This document shows positions 7,800 to 16,993 of a stretch of DNA of 64,000 nt, in pieces (the first letter of the stretch is position 1; every line of letters begins with the position of its first letter). The translations under genes were made by a program, and so were the position numbers. A model generated the notes under the pieces. It was not told where the DNA came from. It was given only the letters and a program-made list of their open reading frames with translations, and made no database searches. This stretch comes from G965207125 sp965207125 (GTDB lineage Bacteria; Pseudomonadota; Alphaproteobacteria; Puniceispirillales; UBA1172): contig OZ242263.1 of NCBI GenBank assembly GCA_965207125.1, forward strand, positions 310,001 to 374,000, read 5' to 3'.

Positions 7800-9176
7800 T
7801 TAGAAAAAATCGAGCCTCACTGAGAGAAGTTTTTCAAGGTTAGCGATGGCCCCGCGAGCGACAAAGATGATTACCCGGTCGCCGGGCTCGATGATTGTGT
7901 CCCCCCTCGGCCTGATATAGGTATCATTCCTGATGATGGCCCCGACAATCGCGCCTTTTGGAATTTTCGCCGACTTAAGCATAGTGCCAACCAATGATGA
8001 GGACGCTAACGCCTCAACCTCCATCACCTCACCTTTTTCCTCGATGATGGTGTGAATATCACGAACCCGGCCTCGGCGGACGTGTTCTAGAATTGTCGAT
8101 ACCGTGATCGCGGGTGGATTGATCACTGAATCAACCCCCAATGTTGAAATCAACGGCACGAAACTGGCTATATTCACGAGCGACACCACCCGCGGCGTAC
8201 CAAATCGCCGCGCGAGCAATGACGACAGAACATTAACCTCATCATCATTGGTCAGGGCCAGAAAAGTATCAACGTCCTGAACGCCGCCTTCAACCAGAAT
8301 ATCTGATTCAAGAGCGTCGCCATGAATAACCGTCACCTCCGGCAAATCCCGTGCCGCCTCACGCGCGCGATCATGGTCATACTCGATGATTGTCGTCGTT
8401 GAGTTATCGGTTTTTCTAAACTGATCCGCCACCATCTTGCCGATAATCCCTGCCCCTGCGATCAGGATATTTCTGCTTTCGTGTTCCTCATGGCCGAACG
8501 CCGCCATCGCGCGCTGCAAATGGCTGTCCTCACAGACAAAATACACCTGATCGCCTTTCATCAGTTCACTTAACCCGTCACGCGGTATCGTTAAGTCGTT
8601 GCCGCGTAAGATTGTGATGATCGTCACATTTAAATTTTCAAACAAAGCCGTTAAATGACGAATTGGTTCACCAAGAATCGGGCAGGATGCCGTGCATTTA
8701 ACCCCGATGATATTCACTTTGCCGGCACACATGCTCGCCACGTCAAAGGCCCCCGGCACTTCAAGACGCCGCGATACCGCTGCTGATACTTCAACTTCAG
8801 GTGAGATAATATGATCTATCGGCAGATTATCAGGGCTGTATAAGTCTCCAATGGAAGGATCCAGATAAGATTGTGCACGAATTCGTGCAATTTTGAGCGA
8901 GGTCCGATAGATTGAATGTGCTACTTGACACGCCACCATATTGATTTCATCAGACGCGGTCACGGCGATGAGCATATCGGCATGGGGTAATCCTGCCTGC
9001 TCTAAGATATCAGGATGCGAGGGTGTTCCTATGACGCCGCGCACATTGTGATGGTCGGTAACGCGCTGAACCAGGTCTTTATCTTGGTCTATAATCGTTA
9101 CGTCATTATCCTCGCTCGCTAGTTTCCCTGCGATACTCGAGCCGACTTGTCTCGCGCCGCAAATAATAATCTTCAT
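7800..9176 (-). CDS. trkA: Trk potassium uptake regulatory subunit TrkA
   Basis: Peripheral cytoplasmic NAD(H)-binding subunit that gates TrkH/TrkG potassium channels. It has 458 aa in the classic duplicated layout: Rossmann (RCK-N) at residues 1-120 starting IICGARQVGSSIA, TrkA-C near 143-225, a second Rossmann starting ILIAGAGIIGKMVADQF near 232, and a second TrkA-C at the end. It is the last gene of the ntrB-ntrC-ntrY-ntrX-trkA run, starting 2 nt after ntrX ends, a linkage common in alphaproteobacteria. No transporter subunit is in the window. The 166 bp downstream (7634-7799) show no gene or clear terminator. Confidence 0.95.
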   Translation of the reverse strand: MKIIICGARQVGSSIAGKLASEDNDVTIIDQDKDLVQRVTDHHNVRGVIGTPSHPDILEQAGLPHADMLIAVTASDEINMVACQVAHSIYRTSLKIARIRAQSYLDPSIGDLYSPDNLPIDHIISPEVEVSAAVSRRLEVPGAFDVASMCAGKVNIIGVKCTASCPILGEPIRHLTALFENLNVTIITILRGNDLTIPRDGLSELMKGDQVYFVCEDSHLQRAMAAFGHEEHESRNILIAGAGIIGKMVADQFRKTDNSTTTIIEYDHDRAREAARDLPEVTVIHGDALESDILVEGGVQDVDTFLALTNDDEVNVLSSLLARRFGTPRVVSLVNIASFVPLISTLGVDSVINPPAITVSTILEHVRRGRVRDIHTIIEEKGEVMEVEALASSSLVGTMLKSAKIPKGAIVGAIIRNDTYIRPRGDTIIEPGDRVIIFVARGAIANLEKLLSVRLDFF

Positions 9177-9178
9177 GT

Positions 9179-10573
9179 TTAATCCCCGGAATTGTCTAAA
9201 TTTTCAGCATGGATATCAAGACTCTTCAGCTTTCTATGCAAAGCCGCTCTTTCCATGCCGATAAAAGCTGCTGTTTTAGATACGTTACCATTAAATCGCG
9301 CCAATTGAGAAAGAAGATAACGGGTTTCAAAATGTTCCCGCGCGGCTTTCAGCGGCAAACCCGCGATCGAGGTCAAAATATCTTGATCCGAATCAGCCAT
9401 ATTACCGGTAACCTCGGGCGGCAGGTTATCCACCGCAATCACCTTCGCGTCCCGTTCAATGATAATCGTGATCCAATCGACCATATTGCGCAAATGCGTG
9501 ATATTCCCCGGCCACGAGCATGATCGCAGGACCGCTAGCGCGTCCTCGCTAAAAGAAAGCGCGCGGCCTTTGCCTTCCGTTAAAAGTTTCTTTTCAAGAA
9601 AATGCCTTGCCAACTCCGGAATATCCTCACGCCTTTTGGCCAGTGAGGGCAAAGTGATCGGCACCACGTTAAGACGATAAAAGAAATCTTCTCTTAGTTT
9701 TCCGGCCGCGACCTCTTCTTCGAGATTATGCGTTGAAGCACCGATGATGCGAACATCAACCTCCACCTCTATAGTACCGCCCCCGCGCCGAAAACGCTGG
9801 TCCTGCATTGTGCGAACCATTTTTCCTTGGGTCTCAAGGGGCAGATCACAAATCTCATCAAAATACAGCGTCCCCCCATGCGCGCGTTCGAATAATCCAA
9901 TCACGCGCGATTGTTGGTTGTCAGAACTTTCTGTGCCAAACAACTGCCTCATTAATTTATCTGAGGACAGCAACGCGCAATTCGCCACAACAAAACGGCC
10001 TTGATTACGATCGGACATGGCGTGGATATTCCGTGCTAGTAATTCTTTACCTGTGCCGCTTGGGCCTGCGATTAAAACCCTACTGTTGGTTTGTGCGACC
10101 TTTTTCGCCGTCTGCCGGATGGCTTGAATAGCCGGCGAGATGCCTTTTAACTCCAGCGAGGATGGGCGGTGTCGCTTTAAGTCCTCGTGTTCAGCCTCGA
10201 GGGCTGATGCTGCGAGGGCGCGTGAAATCAGCAGCAATAACTGCTCAGATTTGAAGGGTTTTTCAACAAAATCAAACGCCCCGTCTTTCATCGCTTGCAC
10301 CGCTGTTTCAATGTTGCCGTGCCCTGAAATCATAAGTGTTGGGATATAAGGATAAAGACGCCTGATCCATTTCTGCAACTCAAGCCCATCCATATCAGAT
10401 TGCCGCATCCAAATATCAAGAATGGCCAAAGACGCCGGCTTCTCGCTCAAAGCCTGCCGGGCCTCACTCGCGTTCGCCGCCTCGCGAATAGAGTAGCCTT
10501 CGTCTTCGAGTATAGCCCTCACCATCGCCCGAATATCACGCTCATCATCAACGATCAGTATGTCAGGTTTCAT
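9179..10573 (-). CDS. ntrX: Nitrogen-regulation response regulator NtrX
   Basis: Response regulator of the NtrY-NtrX pair (nitrogen, redox and envelope responses in alphaproteobacteria). Receiver domain at residues 1-120 (VDDERDIRA, phospho-acceptor Asp in LDIWM, EKPF). The AAA+ domain has GPSGTGKELLAR (Walker A) and GGTLYFDEICDLP (Walker B). A Fis-type HTH lies at the end (NVSKTAAFIGMERAALHRKL). The sigma-54-contacting GAFTGA loop is missing; the position reads GTESSDNQQSRVIG, as in other NtrX proteins, so it probably does not drive classical sigma-54 initiation. The frame extends to 10648, but the ATG at 10573 gives MKPDILIVDD and an 11-nt overlap with ntrY, and is preferred (464 aa). Confidence 0.93.
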   Translation of the reverse strand: MKPDILIVDDERDIRAMVRAILEDEGYSIREAANASEARQALSEKPASLAILDIWMRQSDMDGLELQKWIRRLYPYIPTLMISGHGNIETAVQAMKDGAFDFVEKPFKSEQLLLLISRALAASALEAEHEDLKRHRPSSLELKGISPAIQAIRQTAKKVAQTNSRVLIAGPSGTGKELLARNIHAMSDRNQGRFVVANCALLSSDKLMRQLFGTESSDNQQSRVIGLFERAHGGTLYFDEICDLPLETQGKMVRTMQDQRFRRGGGTIEVEVDVRIIGASTHNLEEEVAAGKLREDFFYRLNVVPITLPSLAKRREDIPELARHFLEKKLLTEGKGRALSFSEDALAVLRSCSWPGNITHLRNMVDWITIIIERDAKVIAVDNLPPEVTGNMADSDQDILTSIAGLPLKAAREHFETRYLLSQLARFNGNVSKTAAFIGMERAALHRKLKSLDIHAENLDNSGD

Positions 10574-12809
10574 CTTCGTTCTTTTCCCGATTGTCTGGTG
10601 CGGTCTTGAAGACCAGCGCGATCGATGCGCCATTATACCCATTTTCATGCATCACTGCTTGTTTTTCACCATTATTCGCTAAAATTAACCGCGCCTTATG
10701 ATCTTCAGAGATTTTACCGACAATAGCCAACCCCAAGCCCGTCCCTTTTTCACGATGGGTTACATATGGTTCGGTTAAATCCCTGCGTCCTTCTATTGGT
10801 AACCCAGGGCCATTATCAATCAGAGCCACTGTCACCAATTCATCTTCAACCGTAACCGAAACCAGCATCTTTTTATCGGCGGTCTCGGATTCGATCATTG
10901 CATCCACGGCGTTCTGCACCAGATTGGTAATCACCTGTCTGATCATGCCATCATCACACACAACATTAACGCGCTGGCTCTCGGGATAATGGGTTGTGAA
11001 GATTATATCCTTATGCGCGATTTTAAAAAGAGCGATTTGGCTTTCGATGATTCCGAGCAAATTATGGTTTTTCAGCATCGGCGCGGGCATCCGGGCAAAA
11101 GTAGAAAACTCATCAACCAGGCGTCCGATATCGTCAACCTGCCTGATAATCGTATCTATATAGGTTTCAAAACCGCGTTTTTCTGATGGGTCTGCTGGCG
11201 TGTATTTGCTGGTTAATCTTTCAGCCGCCAGCTGGATCGGCGTTAATGGGTTTTTGATCTCATGCGCTATTCGGCGCGCCACATCCGCCCAAGCCGCCTT
11301 GCGCTGTGCGTCGAGCAAATCGCTGACATTTTCAAATGTTACCACATAGCCAACCGTTCGTCCTGCCTCTTTTTCCGTGGTGATCCGCGCGCGCAAACTC
11401 AGGCTTATTCCCTCTCGATTAATTTCTATGTTCCGTTCATGCTTGCGTGCGCCGGACGCCTCGGCTCCTTCGAGCAGAGGAACAAATTCAGGCAAAACCT
11501 CGACAAGTTCGTATCCGATTACCTTCTGCGCGTCCAGACCAAGGATTTCACAGGCTGCGACATTGGGCAGGTTAATAACCTGTTTTTCATCCGTGCCAAT
11601 AACCCCCGAGGCCACCCCCGCCAACACCGCCTCGGTGAACTCGCGCCTTTTATCAAGCTGTCGGTTAGCCTCGACAAGCTGTTGCCGGTTTTTATTGATA
11701 TCATCGAGCATACGGTCAAAGGACGCGCCTAACTCAGCGATCTCGCCCTTATCCGCCAAGACTCCGACGCGTGAGTTCAAATCCCCCGATCGCACCTTAT
11801 CAGCCACGCCAATGATTGAGCTGATCGGCGAGACAATTGCGTTAGCAAAACTCAGTCCAACCCAAACCGAGCCAAGCAATAACAGCAACGCCACCATTCC
11901 AAATAACACAGAGAAATTGATCTGAAGATCCAGCTGTCGAATATCCAGAAACTGATAAGCCGATGCTGCGAATCTGGTTCTGTCGACGGCTTCAAGCACG
12001 GCAGAGTCGACAAACTTCCCGACCAGCAGATATGCATCAACAAGCCTATTAAGTCTGATTCCAGCCCGAATCCGATTACCGCCGTCATTACCCGCAATCG
12101 CGACCTCGCCTCCCCGCATCATTTCGAAAAAGCCGTCTTCGAGATTAGAGAATGTGATTGAATAAGCAAAATCGGAACGCGCCAGCACCCGCCCGGTGGA
12201 ATCAACCACCAGTGCTTCGGATAAATCGCGCGCCCCGGCTTGGTTGGTGAGGAACGCATCAAAGCTATTCCGATTACGCGTCAGGTTTGAGGCCTCGCGG
12301 TTGATATCATTGGCAATCGCTAATATCTGTCCGGTCACCGAGCGTTTATGTTCTTCGAGATAGGAATTAGCGATGGTCACTGATTCATCAATGGCTGTTG
12401 AAATCTGCGTGCTAAACCAGCCACGCAGGGAGTAATCAAGCACGAAAACCGAAAAGGACATGACAATTACGGCTGGCAAAACAGTGATGGCGCTGAATAA
12501 GACCGCCAGGCGCCAATGCAGTTGATACCCTGCCCGTCTTCGCTTTCTGTCTTTGACCAAGCTTATGATGCGGCGCGAGACAAACAACAAAAGAACTAAC
12601 AAAACCAGACTATCGAAACCGAACAAGATCAGCGCGATATTGGACCGGCCTTGCAGAAATGCCTCGCTCGACAGCACCGCGAACGTCGCGAGCCCTAGGC
12701 ATAATGCCAGCATAATAGAGGCGTAAGCAATGCGCCTTTCACTGATCAGCTGAAAAGCGCCCGAGGCCAAGCTTTGCCTCCATCTGTGATGAAATGTCTC
12801 AATGGTCAT
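10563..12809 (-). CDS. ntrY: Membrane sensor histidine kinase NtrY
   Basis: 748-aa membrane kinase. Hydrophobic segments lie near residues 30-50, 62-80 and 97-120, followed by an extracytoplasmic sensor region to about 295, another membrane span (about 298-320), HAMP, and a PAS domain near 390-490. The phosphoacceptor region is ARRIAHEIKNPLTPIQLAAERL. The ATPase has N, G1 and G2 boxes: NLVQNAVDA, DNGPGLP and GTGLGLAIV. It phosphorylates NtrX, and the genes overlap (ntrX ATG inside ntrY), indicating translational coupling. The ntrY start overlaps the ntrC end by 4 nt. All expected catalytic residues are present. Confidence 0.95.
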   Translation of the reverse strand: MTIETFHHRWRQSLASGAFQLISERRIAYASIMLALCLGLATFAVLSSEAFLQGRSNIALILFGFDSLVLLVLLLFVSRRIISLVKDRKRRRAGYQLHWRLAVLFSAITVLPAVIVMSFSVFVLDYSLRGWFSTQISTAIDESVTIANSYLEEHKRSVTGQILAIANDINREASNLTRNRNSFDAFLTNQAGARDLSEALVVDSTGRVLARSDFAYSITFSNLEDGFFEMMRGGEVAIAGNDGGNRIRAGIRLNRLVDAYLLVGKFVDSAVLEAVDRTRFAASAYQFLDIRQLDLQINFSVLFGMVALLLLLGSVWVGLSFANAIVSPISSIIGVADKVRSGDLNSRVGVLADKGEIAELGASFDRMLDDINKNRQQLVEANRQLDKRREFTEAVLAGVASGVIGTDEKQVINLPNVAACEILGLDAQKVIGYELVEVLPEFVPLLEGAEASGARKHERNIEINREGISLSLRARITTEKEAGRTVGYVVTFENVSDLLDAQRKAAWADVARRIAHEIKNPLTPIQLAAERLTSKYTPADPSEKRGFETYIDTIIRQVDDIGRLVDEFSTFARMPAPMLKNHNLLGIIESQIALFKIAHKDIIFTTHYPESQRVNVVCDDGMIRQVITNLVQNAVDAMIESETADKKMLVSVTVEDELVTVALIDNGPGLPIEGRRDLTEPYVTHREKGTGLGLAIVGKISEDHKARLILANNGEKQAVMHENGYNGASIALVFKTAPDNREKNEDET

Positions 12810-14323
12810 ACTGAGGTCTCGCGCGGACGGCCGGGTTTTGGGTCAATATCAAGCGCGGTGATTTTTTTGCGCAATGTATTGCGGTTAATACCCAGCACAG
12901 TCGCGGCCTTTAGCTGGTTGCCTCCGGTCGCCACCAAGGTTTCCTGAATTAACGGGCGTTCTATCTGTTCTAGAATCATATCATAAATTCCTGTGCGTGG
13001 CAGCGTGCCATTATGCGCCTCGAAAAACCTCCTGATGTGCTGTGAGACCACAAGGGATAGGCTATTGATTCCGGCAGTGGCGGTATCATTACTCTCTGGC
13101 CCCTTTTGTCCCGCTTGGCTTCCTTGCTCTTCTTGCAAATCGCTTGCCAGCATCTGGGCGATATGTTTGGCCGTGATCACCTTATCATCAACCAACACCA
13201 GAATCCGCCGGGTAAAATTTTCAAGTTCACGCACATTGCCAGGCCAATGATAGCTTTGCATGGCGGCGATCGCATTATCTGAAAACACTTTGACCCCGAG
13301 ACCTTCTTTTTCGGCTTTTTTCATGATGTATTCAAGAAGATCAGGAATGTCACCCGCCCGCTCGCGCAACGGCGGAATTGAAACAGGAACCACATTAAGT
13401 CGAAAAAACAAATCCTGACGAAACAGCCCTTCTGTTGTTTGTTGCCTTAAATCCTTATGCGTTGCGGCAATAATGCGTGTGTCCACCCTAACAGTCTCAC
13501 CCCCGCCAACTCTGGTGAAGCTACCGTCCTGCAACACTCTTAACAGTCGGGTTTGGGCGTCCAGCGGCATATCGCCAATCTCATCCAAAAACAATGTGCC
13601 CCCCGCCGCCTGTGCAAAACGCCCCTCCACGCGGCGGTCAGCGCCAGTGAACGCGCCTTTTTCATAACCGAATAACTCTGACTCGATGAGATCACGCGGA
13701 ATAGCCGCCATATTCAGTGCAACGAAAGGCTTCTCGCGGCGAAAACCCAGATCATGGATCGCGCGCGCCACGACTTCTTTGCCCGAGCCTGACTCGCCGC
13801 GGATAACCACCGAAAGATTGGTTGGCACAAGACGCGCGACTGCGCGATAAATCTCCTGCATAGCCAATGATTTACCCACAATAGGCCCTGAAGCCCCTGC
13901 TTGAATTGCGGGTGGGTGCTCTTCGGCTGGTTTTTTCTCGATGGTTATGGTTTCGTGTCGTCCGGTTGCCCGGGCGAGGCATGCGAGCATTTCTTTAAGG
14001 GGAAAGGGTTTTGGTAGATATGAGAAAACCTTTTCCTCACGGGCCTTGATCGCCGTTAATAGGGTGGAGTGTGCGCTGATCATGATAATCGGCAAATCAG
14101 GGCTAATCGCTCGGATTTGCGGCAATAGATCAAGGGTATTGCCGTCTGGAAACATCACATCAGCGACTAAGGCTGCTAATCTATTGCGCTTAAGGGCGCC
14201 TAACAGGTCCTTGGCGGTTGAAACCGGCACTACGTGGTAGTGTTCACGCGATAACGCCTCGGTCAAAACCGTTCTGAGTGAGATATCATCATCAGCTAAC
14301 AAAATGGTCAGAGGGTCAGCCAT
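12806..14323 (-). CDS. ntrC: Nitrogen regulation protein NR(I), NtrC
   Basis: Sigma-54-dependent activator phosphorylated by NtrB under nitrogen limitation. 505 aa: receiver (LLADDDISLRT, Asp in ADVMFPDG, Lys in LPKPF), AAA+ domain with GESGSGKEVVARAIH, an intact GAFTGA loop (YEKGAFTGADRR) and GGTLFLDEIGDMP, then a Fis-type HTH (GNQLKAATVLGINRNTLRKKI). The intact GAFTGA contrasts with its neighbour NtrX. It starts 4 nt after ntrB ends, in one transcription unit. Targets would be assimilation genes such as glnA/amtB, not present here. Confidence 0.96.
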   Translation of the reverse strand: MADPLTILLADDDISLRTVLTEALSREHYHVVPVSTAKDLLGALKRNRLAALVADVMFPDGNTLDLLPQIRAISPDLPIIMISAHSTLLTAIKAREEKVFSYLPKPFPLKEMLACLARATGRHETITIEKKPAEEHPPAIQAGASGPIVGKSLAMQEIYRAVARLVPTNLSVVIRGESGSGKEVVARAIHDLGFRREKPFVALNMAAIPRDLIESELFGYEKGAFTGADRRVEGRFAQAAGGTLFLDEIGDMPLDAQTRLLRVLQDGSFTRVGGGETVRVDTRIIAATHKDLRQQTTEGLFRQDLFFRLNVVPVSIPPLRERAGDIPDLLEYIMKKAEKEGLGVKVFSDNAIAAMQSYHWPGNVRELENFTRRILVLVDDKVITAKHIAQMLASDLQEEQGSQAGQKGPESNDTATAGINSLSLVVSQHIRRFFEAHNGTLPRTGIYDMILEQIERPLIQETLVATGGNQLKAATVLGINRNTLRKKITALDIDPKPGRPRETSV

Positions 14324-14327
14324 CTGC

Positions 14328-15437
14328 TTAAGCCTTCACGATTGGTAAGTTGAAATGAAACGCCGTCTCGCCGCGGCGGCGCGTGTAGTCCACTGACCCG
14401 CCATGGTCCGAAGCAACCCCCGCCACCATCGCGAGCCCCAATCCAGTCCCCGATTTTTTGGTGGTAACAAAAGGATCAAAAAGCCGCGATTTTATCGCCT
14501 CGACAACGCCCGCGCCTGCATCGATAACCGAGATTGTTAGCATTGGTTTGATGGGGGTATTATCGGTTGTCATCGCGAGTTTCTCACCGATATTATATGC
14601 GGTTATTATTTTAATAAGTGATTTTTTATCAGAAGCTTCACAAGCGTTTTTAATTAAATTTATTAACGCTTGAATTAACAGGTCTCTATCCCCCATTGTT
14701 TCTGGCAATGATGGGTCAAACTGTTTCTCAAACCGGTGGCTATCCCCGAAACTCGCGGCGGCGAGAGATAGACAGTGATCGATGATTTCATGGATATTAA
14801 CCTCATCGTGTGCGATCGGCTGGCCTCGGGCTAGGTTTTCCATCCGATTAAGCAATGTTGCCACCCGGTCCGTTTCAGTAACGATCAGTTTCACCAGCTT
14901 ATCGCGTCCTGCACGATCGCCGCCTTCTGACATCAACAACTCTGCGGCCCCTCTGATACCTGCCAAGGGGTTTTTAATCTCATGGGCGAGCATTGATGAA
15001 AATGAGGAAATGCTAGAGGACGCGCTACGAATTTGTGCTTGGTCGCGCAGTTTTTCCGCCGCCGCACGCGCTTGGATGACCAACACCATAAAGCCCGCTT
15101 TGCCTATCAAAGGCGAGATATGCAGATTAACCAGATGTGTGCCTGTTCTTGCGGTGGTAAACTCTATTCCTTGGTCATTAACGCTCGCCTCGCTCGCACG
15201 AGCCCGCTTGAGCATGTCAAAAACCGGCGAGTCTGATGGTAGAAATGATTCCATGGGTTTGTTGAGCAACAGTTTTTTGCCACTCAGTAGAAATTCTTCA
15301 GCAGCATCATTAACGTCCATGATCATAGTGCCGTTATCGACCACAATCACCGGCAAAGCCAGCGAGTTCATCACCGCCTCGGCGTGGGTGGTCAGGCTGT
15401 AATCCTTCATCAAGGGTTTGTCTTTATCGTAGCGCAT
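14328..15437 (-). CDS. ntrB: Nitrogen regulation sensor kinase/phosphatase NtrB
   Basis: Cytoplasmic 369-aa kinase with an N-terminal PAS domain (about 20-130), the H-box SMLAHEIKNPLAGIRGAAELL, and ATPase boxes NLIKNACEA, DAGAGV and GTGLGLAMVAG. It phosphorylates or dephosphorylates NtrC according to PII signalling. No membrane segments. Neither the ATG at 15437 nor the in-frame ATG at 15410 (MKDYSL) has a strong ribosome site, so the start is uncertain. A dusA/nifR3 gene that often precedes ntrB is absent; ispDF is directly divergent. A 19-bp palindrome lies 11 bp upstream of the start. Confidence 0.95.
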   Translation of the reverse strand: MRYDKDKPLMKDYSLTTHAEAVMNSLALPVIVVDNGTMIMDVNDAAEEFLLSGKKLLLNKPMESFLPSDSPVFDMLKRARASEASVNDQGIEFTTARTGTHLVNLHISPLIGKAGFMVLVIQARAAAEKLRDQAQIRSASSSISSFSSMLAHEIKNPLAGIRGAAELLMSEGGDRAGRDKLVKLIVTETDRVATLLNRMENLARGQPIAHDEVNIHEIIDHCLSLAAASFGDSHRFEKQFDPSLPETMGDRDLLIQALINLIKNACEASDKKSLIKIITAYNIGEKLAMTTDNTPIKPMLTISVIDAGAGVVEAIKSRLFDPFVTTKKSGTGLGLAMVAGVASDHGGSVDYTRRRGETAFHFNLPIVKA

Positions 15438-15447
15438 GAAATATACT

Positions 15448-15466
15448 TTGCCTAAAAACTAGGCAA
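15448..15466. promoter_or_regulatory. 19-bp palindrome between ntrB and ispDF (possible NtrC-type operator)
   Basis: TTGCCTA, AAAAC, TAGGCAA: perfect 7-bp arms immediately upstream of ntrB. A further copy of the half-site TAGGCAA lies at 15512-15518 near the ispDF start. The 17-bp core has TGC at one end and GCA at the other, like NtrC sites (TGCACC-N5-GGTGCA), but the inner bases differ, so autoregulation by NtrC is only a suggestion. Confidence 0.4.
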
Positions 15467-15539
15467 TTTCTAGCATTGATAGCCCCTCATCGCAAGAGCT
15501 TACTAGCAATTTAGGCAAACTCGGCTATAAGGTAGAGCA

Positions 15540-16727
15540 ATGACAGAGACAAATTTTCATGGCGTTATTGTTGCCGCTGGACTTGGCCAACGCTTGGGCG
15601 GGGTTTCCAAACAATATCGGGTGCTCAATGGCGAGGAGGTTTGGCTTCATGCTCTCCGCGCGATGAACACCCACCCTCTCTGTCGCGGCGGCGTGGTTGT
15701 TTGCCCAGACGGGCGTGAAAATCACCATCAATCACTTCTTACCGCAAAAAACCTGCAACATTGGCGCGTGGCGCGGGGCGGGCAAACAAGGCAGGATTCG
15801 GTTAAGGCGGGGCTTTCCTTCTTACAAAACCTTACCCCCCGTCCCGAGTTGGTAATGATTCATGACGCCGCCAGACCTTTTATTCCACAAGAATTGCTCA
15901 CCCGCCTGATCGCCACCTGCAGCGGCGGCGCTCAAGCTGCTATTCCTGTTATTCCCTCATCCGACAGTCTTAAAAAATGCGAGGATGGTATTATCGGCCC
16001 GAGTCTTAACCGTGAAAACATTATGCGTGTCCAAACGCCGCAAATATTCTGCTATGATATGATCAGTGCATTGCACGAACGATACGCCGGAAAAAACTAT
16101 CCTGATGATAGCAGTCTTGTTGAAGCGGCAGGCCTTAAAGTCTTGGCGGCCGAAGGCAACGCACTGTCTTTCAAAATCACTGATGAGACCGACTGGGAGA
16201 TGGCATTGATGCTTTTTAACAAAAGATCTTTTGAAACACGTGTTGGCACTGGTTATGACCTTCACCGGTTTTCCGACACTCCGGGGCAGATCATGATTTG
16301 CGGTGTGGCGATCGATCATGATCGCGGCATTATTGCCCATTCCGATGGAGATGTTGGGCTTCACGCCGCAACCGATGCTTTGCTTGGAGCATTAGGCGAA
16401 GGCGACATCGGCCTGCTTTTTCCCCCTTCTGACCCGGCCTTACGCCACGCCTCATCCGAGCAGTTTTTAATGGAGGCGTGTTCGAGGCTAGACAAACGGG
16501 GCGGGTATATCATCAACCTTGATCTGACTCTCATCACAGAAACCCCCAAAATCACCCCCCATCGTGAGGCGATGATCGCAAAACTCAGTGAGATTGCACA
16601 GATTGAAGCCAATCGCGTTTCGGTTAAGGCCACAACACATGAGGGGCTTGACGCAATAGGAGAAGGCAAGGGCCTCGCTTGCCAAGCACTGGTCACCATC
16701 GCCTTGCCTGAACGCTCTGGGGCATGA
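15540..16727 (+). CDS. ispDF: Bifunctional IspD/IspF (MEP isoprenoid pathway)
   Basis: Fusion of 2-C-methyl-D-erythritol 4-phosphate cytidylyltransferase and 2-C-methyl-D-erythritol 2,4-cyclodiphosphate synthase, steps 3 and 5 of the MEP pathway. The IspD half (residues 1-225) shows VIVAAGLGQRLGG, KQY, GGQTRQDSV and MIHDAARPF. The IspF half (about 230-395) shows GTGYDLHRF, HSDGDVGLHA, TETPKI and KATTHEGLDAIGEGKG. The 395-aa length is typical of the alphaproteobacterial fusion. AAGG precedes the ATG. In relatives pgpA and cinA follow directly; here they lie 33 kb downstream, beyond the giant-gene block. A small hairpin (16860-16877) lies in the otherwise featureless gap to 16993. Confidence 0.95.
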   Translation: MTETNFHGVIVAAGLGQRLGGVSKQYRVLNGEEVWLHALRAMNTHPLCRGGVVVCPDGRENHHQSLLTAKNLQHWRVARGGQTRQDSVKAGLSFLQNLTPRPELVMIHDAARPFIPQELLTRLIATCSGGAQAAIPVIPSSDSLKKCEDGIIGPSLNRENIMRVQTPQIFCYDMISALHERYAGKNYPDDSSLVEAAGLKVLAAEGNALSFKITDETDWEMALMLFNKRSFETRVGTGYDLHRFSDTPGQIMICGVAIDHDRGIIAHSDGDVGLHAATDALLGALGEGDIGLLFPPSDPALRHASSEQFLMEACSRLDKRGGYIINLDLTLITETPKITPHREAMIAKLSEIAQIEANRVSVKATTHEGLDAIGEGKGLACQALVTIALPERSGA

Positions 16728-16859
16728 CGGTTACCGCGAGAACTGGTCTTAACAAAAACGAAGCTATGGCCAAGGCTGATCGAGACGATGCGGAGGCTCA
16801 GCAATAGGTCCCTTGCGGTTTGCACTCTATCTGCTGTGCTTAATAAACGGTGGTAGGAT

Positions 16860-16877
16860 AATGAAGTCTCCTTCATT
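16860..16877. terminator. Short hairpin between ispDF and a convergent giant gene
   Basis: AATGAAG, TCTC, CTTCATT forms a perfect 7-bp stem with a 4-nt loop, followed by ATTATTTGAG. It sits in the 266-bp gap between convergent genes, where a bidirectional terminator would be expected, but the stem is AT-rich and the T tract is weak. Confidence 0.3.
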
Positions 16878-16993
16878 ATTTGAGCACGAGTTAGGCCTTC
16901 TTTGAGCTGCTTTGCTTTAAGGAGCTTTCGCAAGTGCTCTGTATCAAATTTTTCTTCATGATTATTTCTGCAATCATGTGCTGAGCAACAGCA

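Noticed and set aside
16361..16933. 190-aa minus-strand ORF opposite the end of ispDF
   Set aside because: Mostly the antisense of IspF. The first 55 residues (KLLKAKQLKEGLTRAQIM) look somewhat protein-like, but there is no ribosome site or recognised family.
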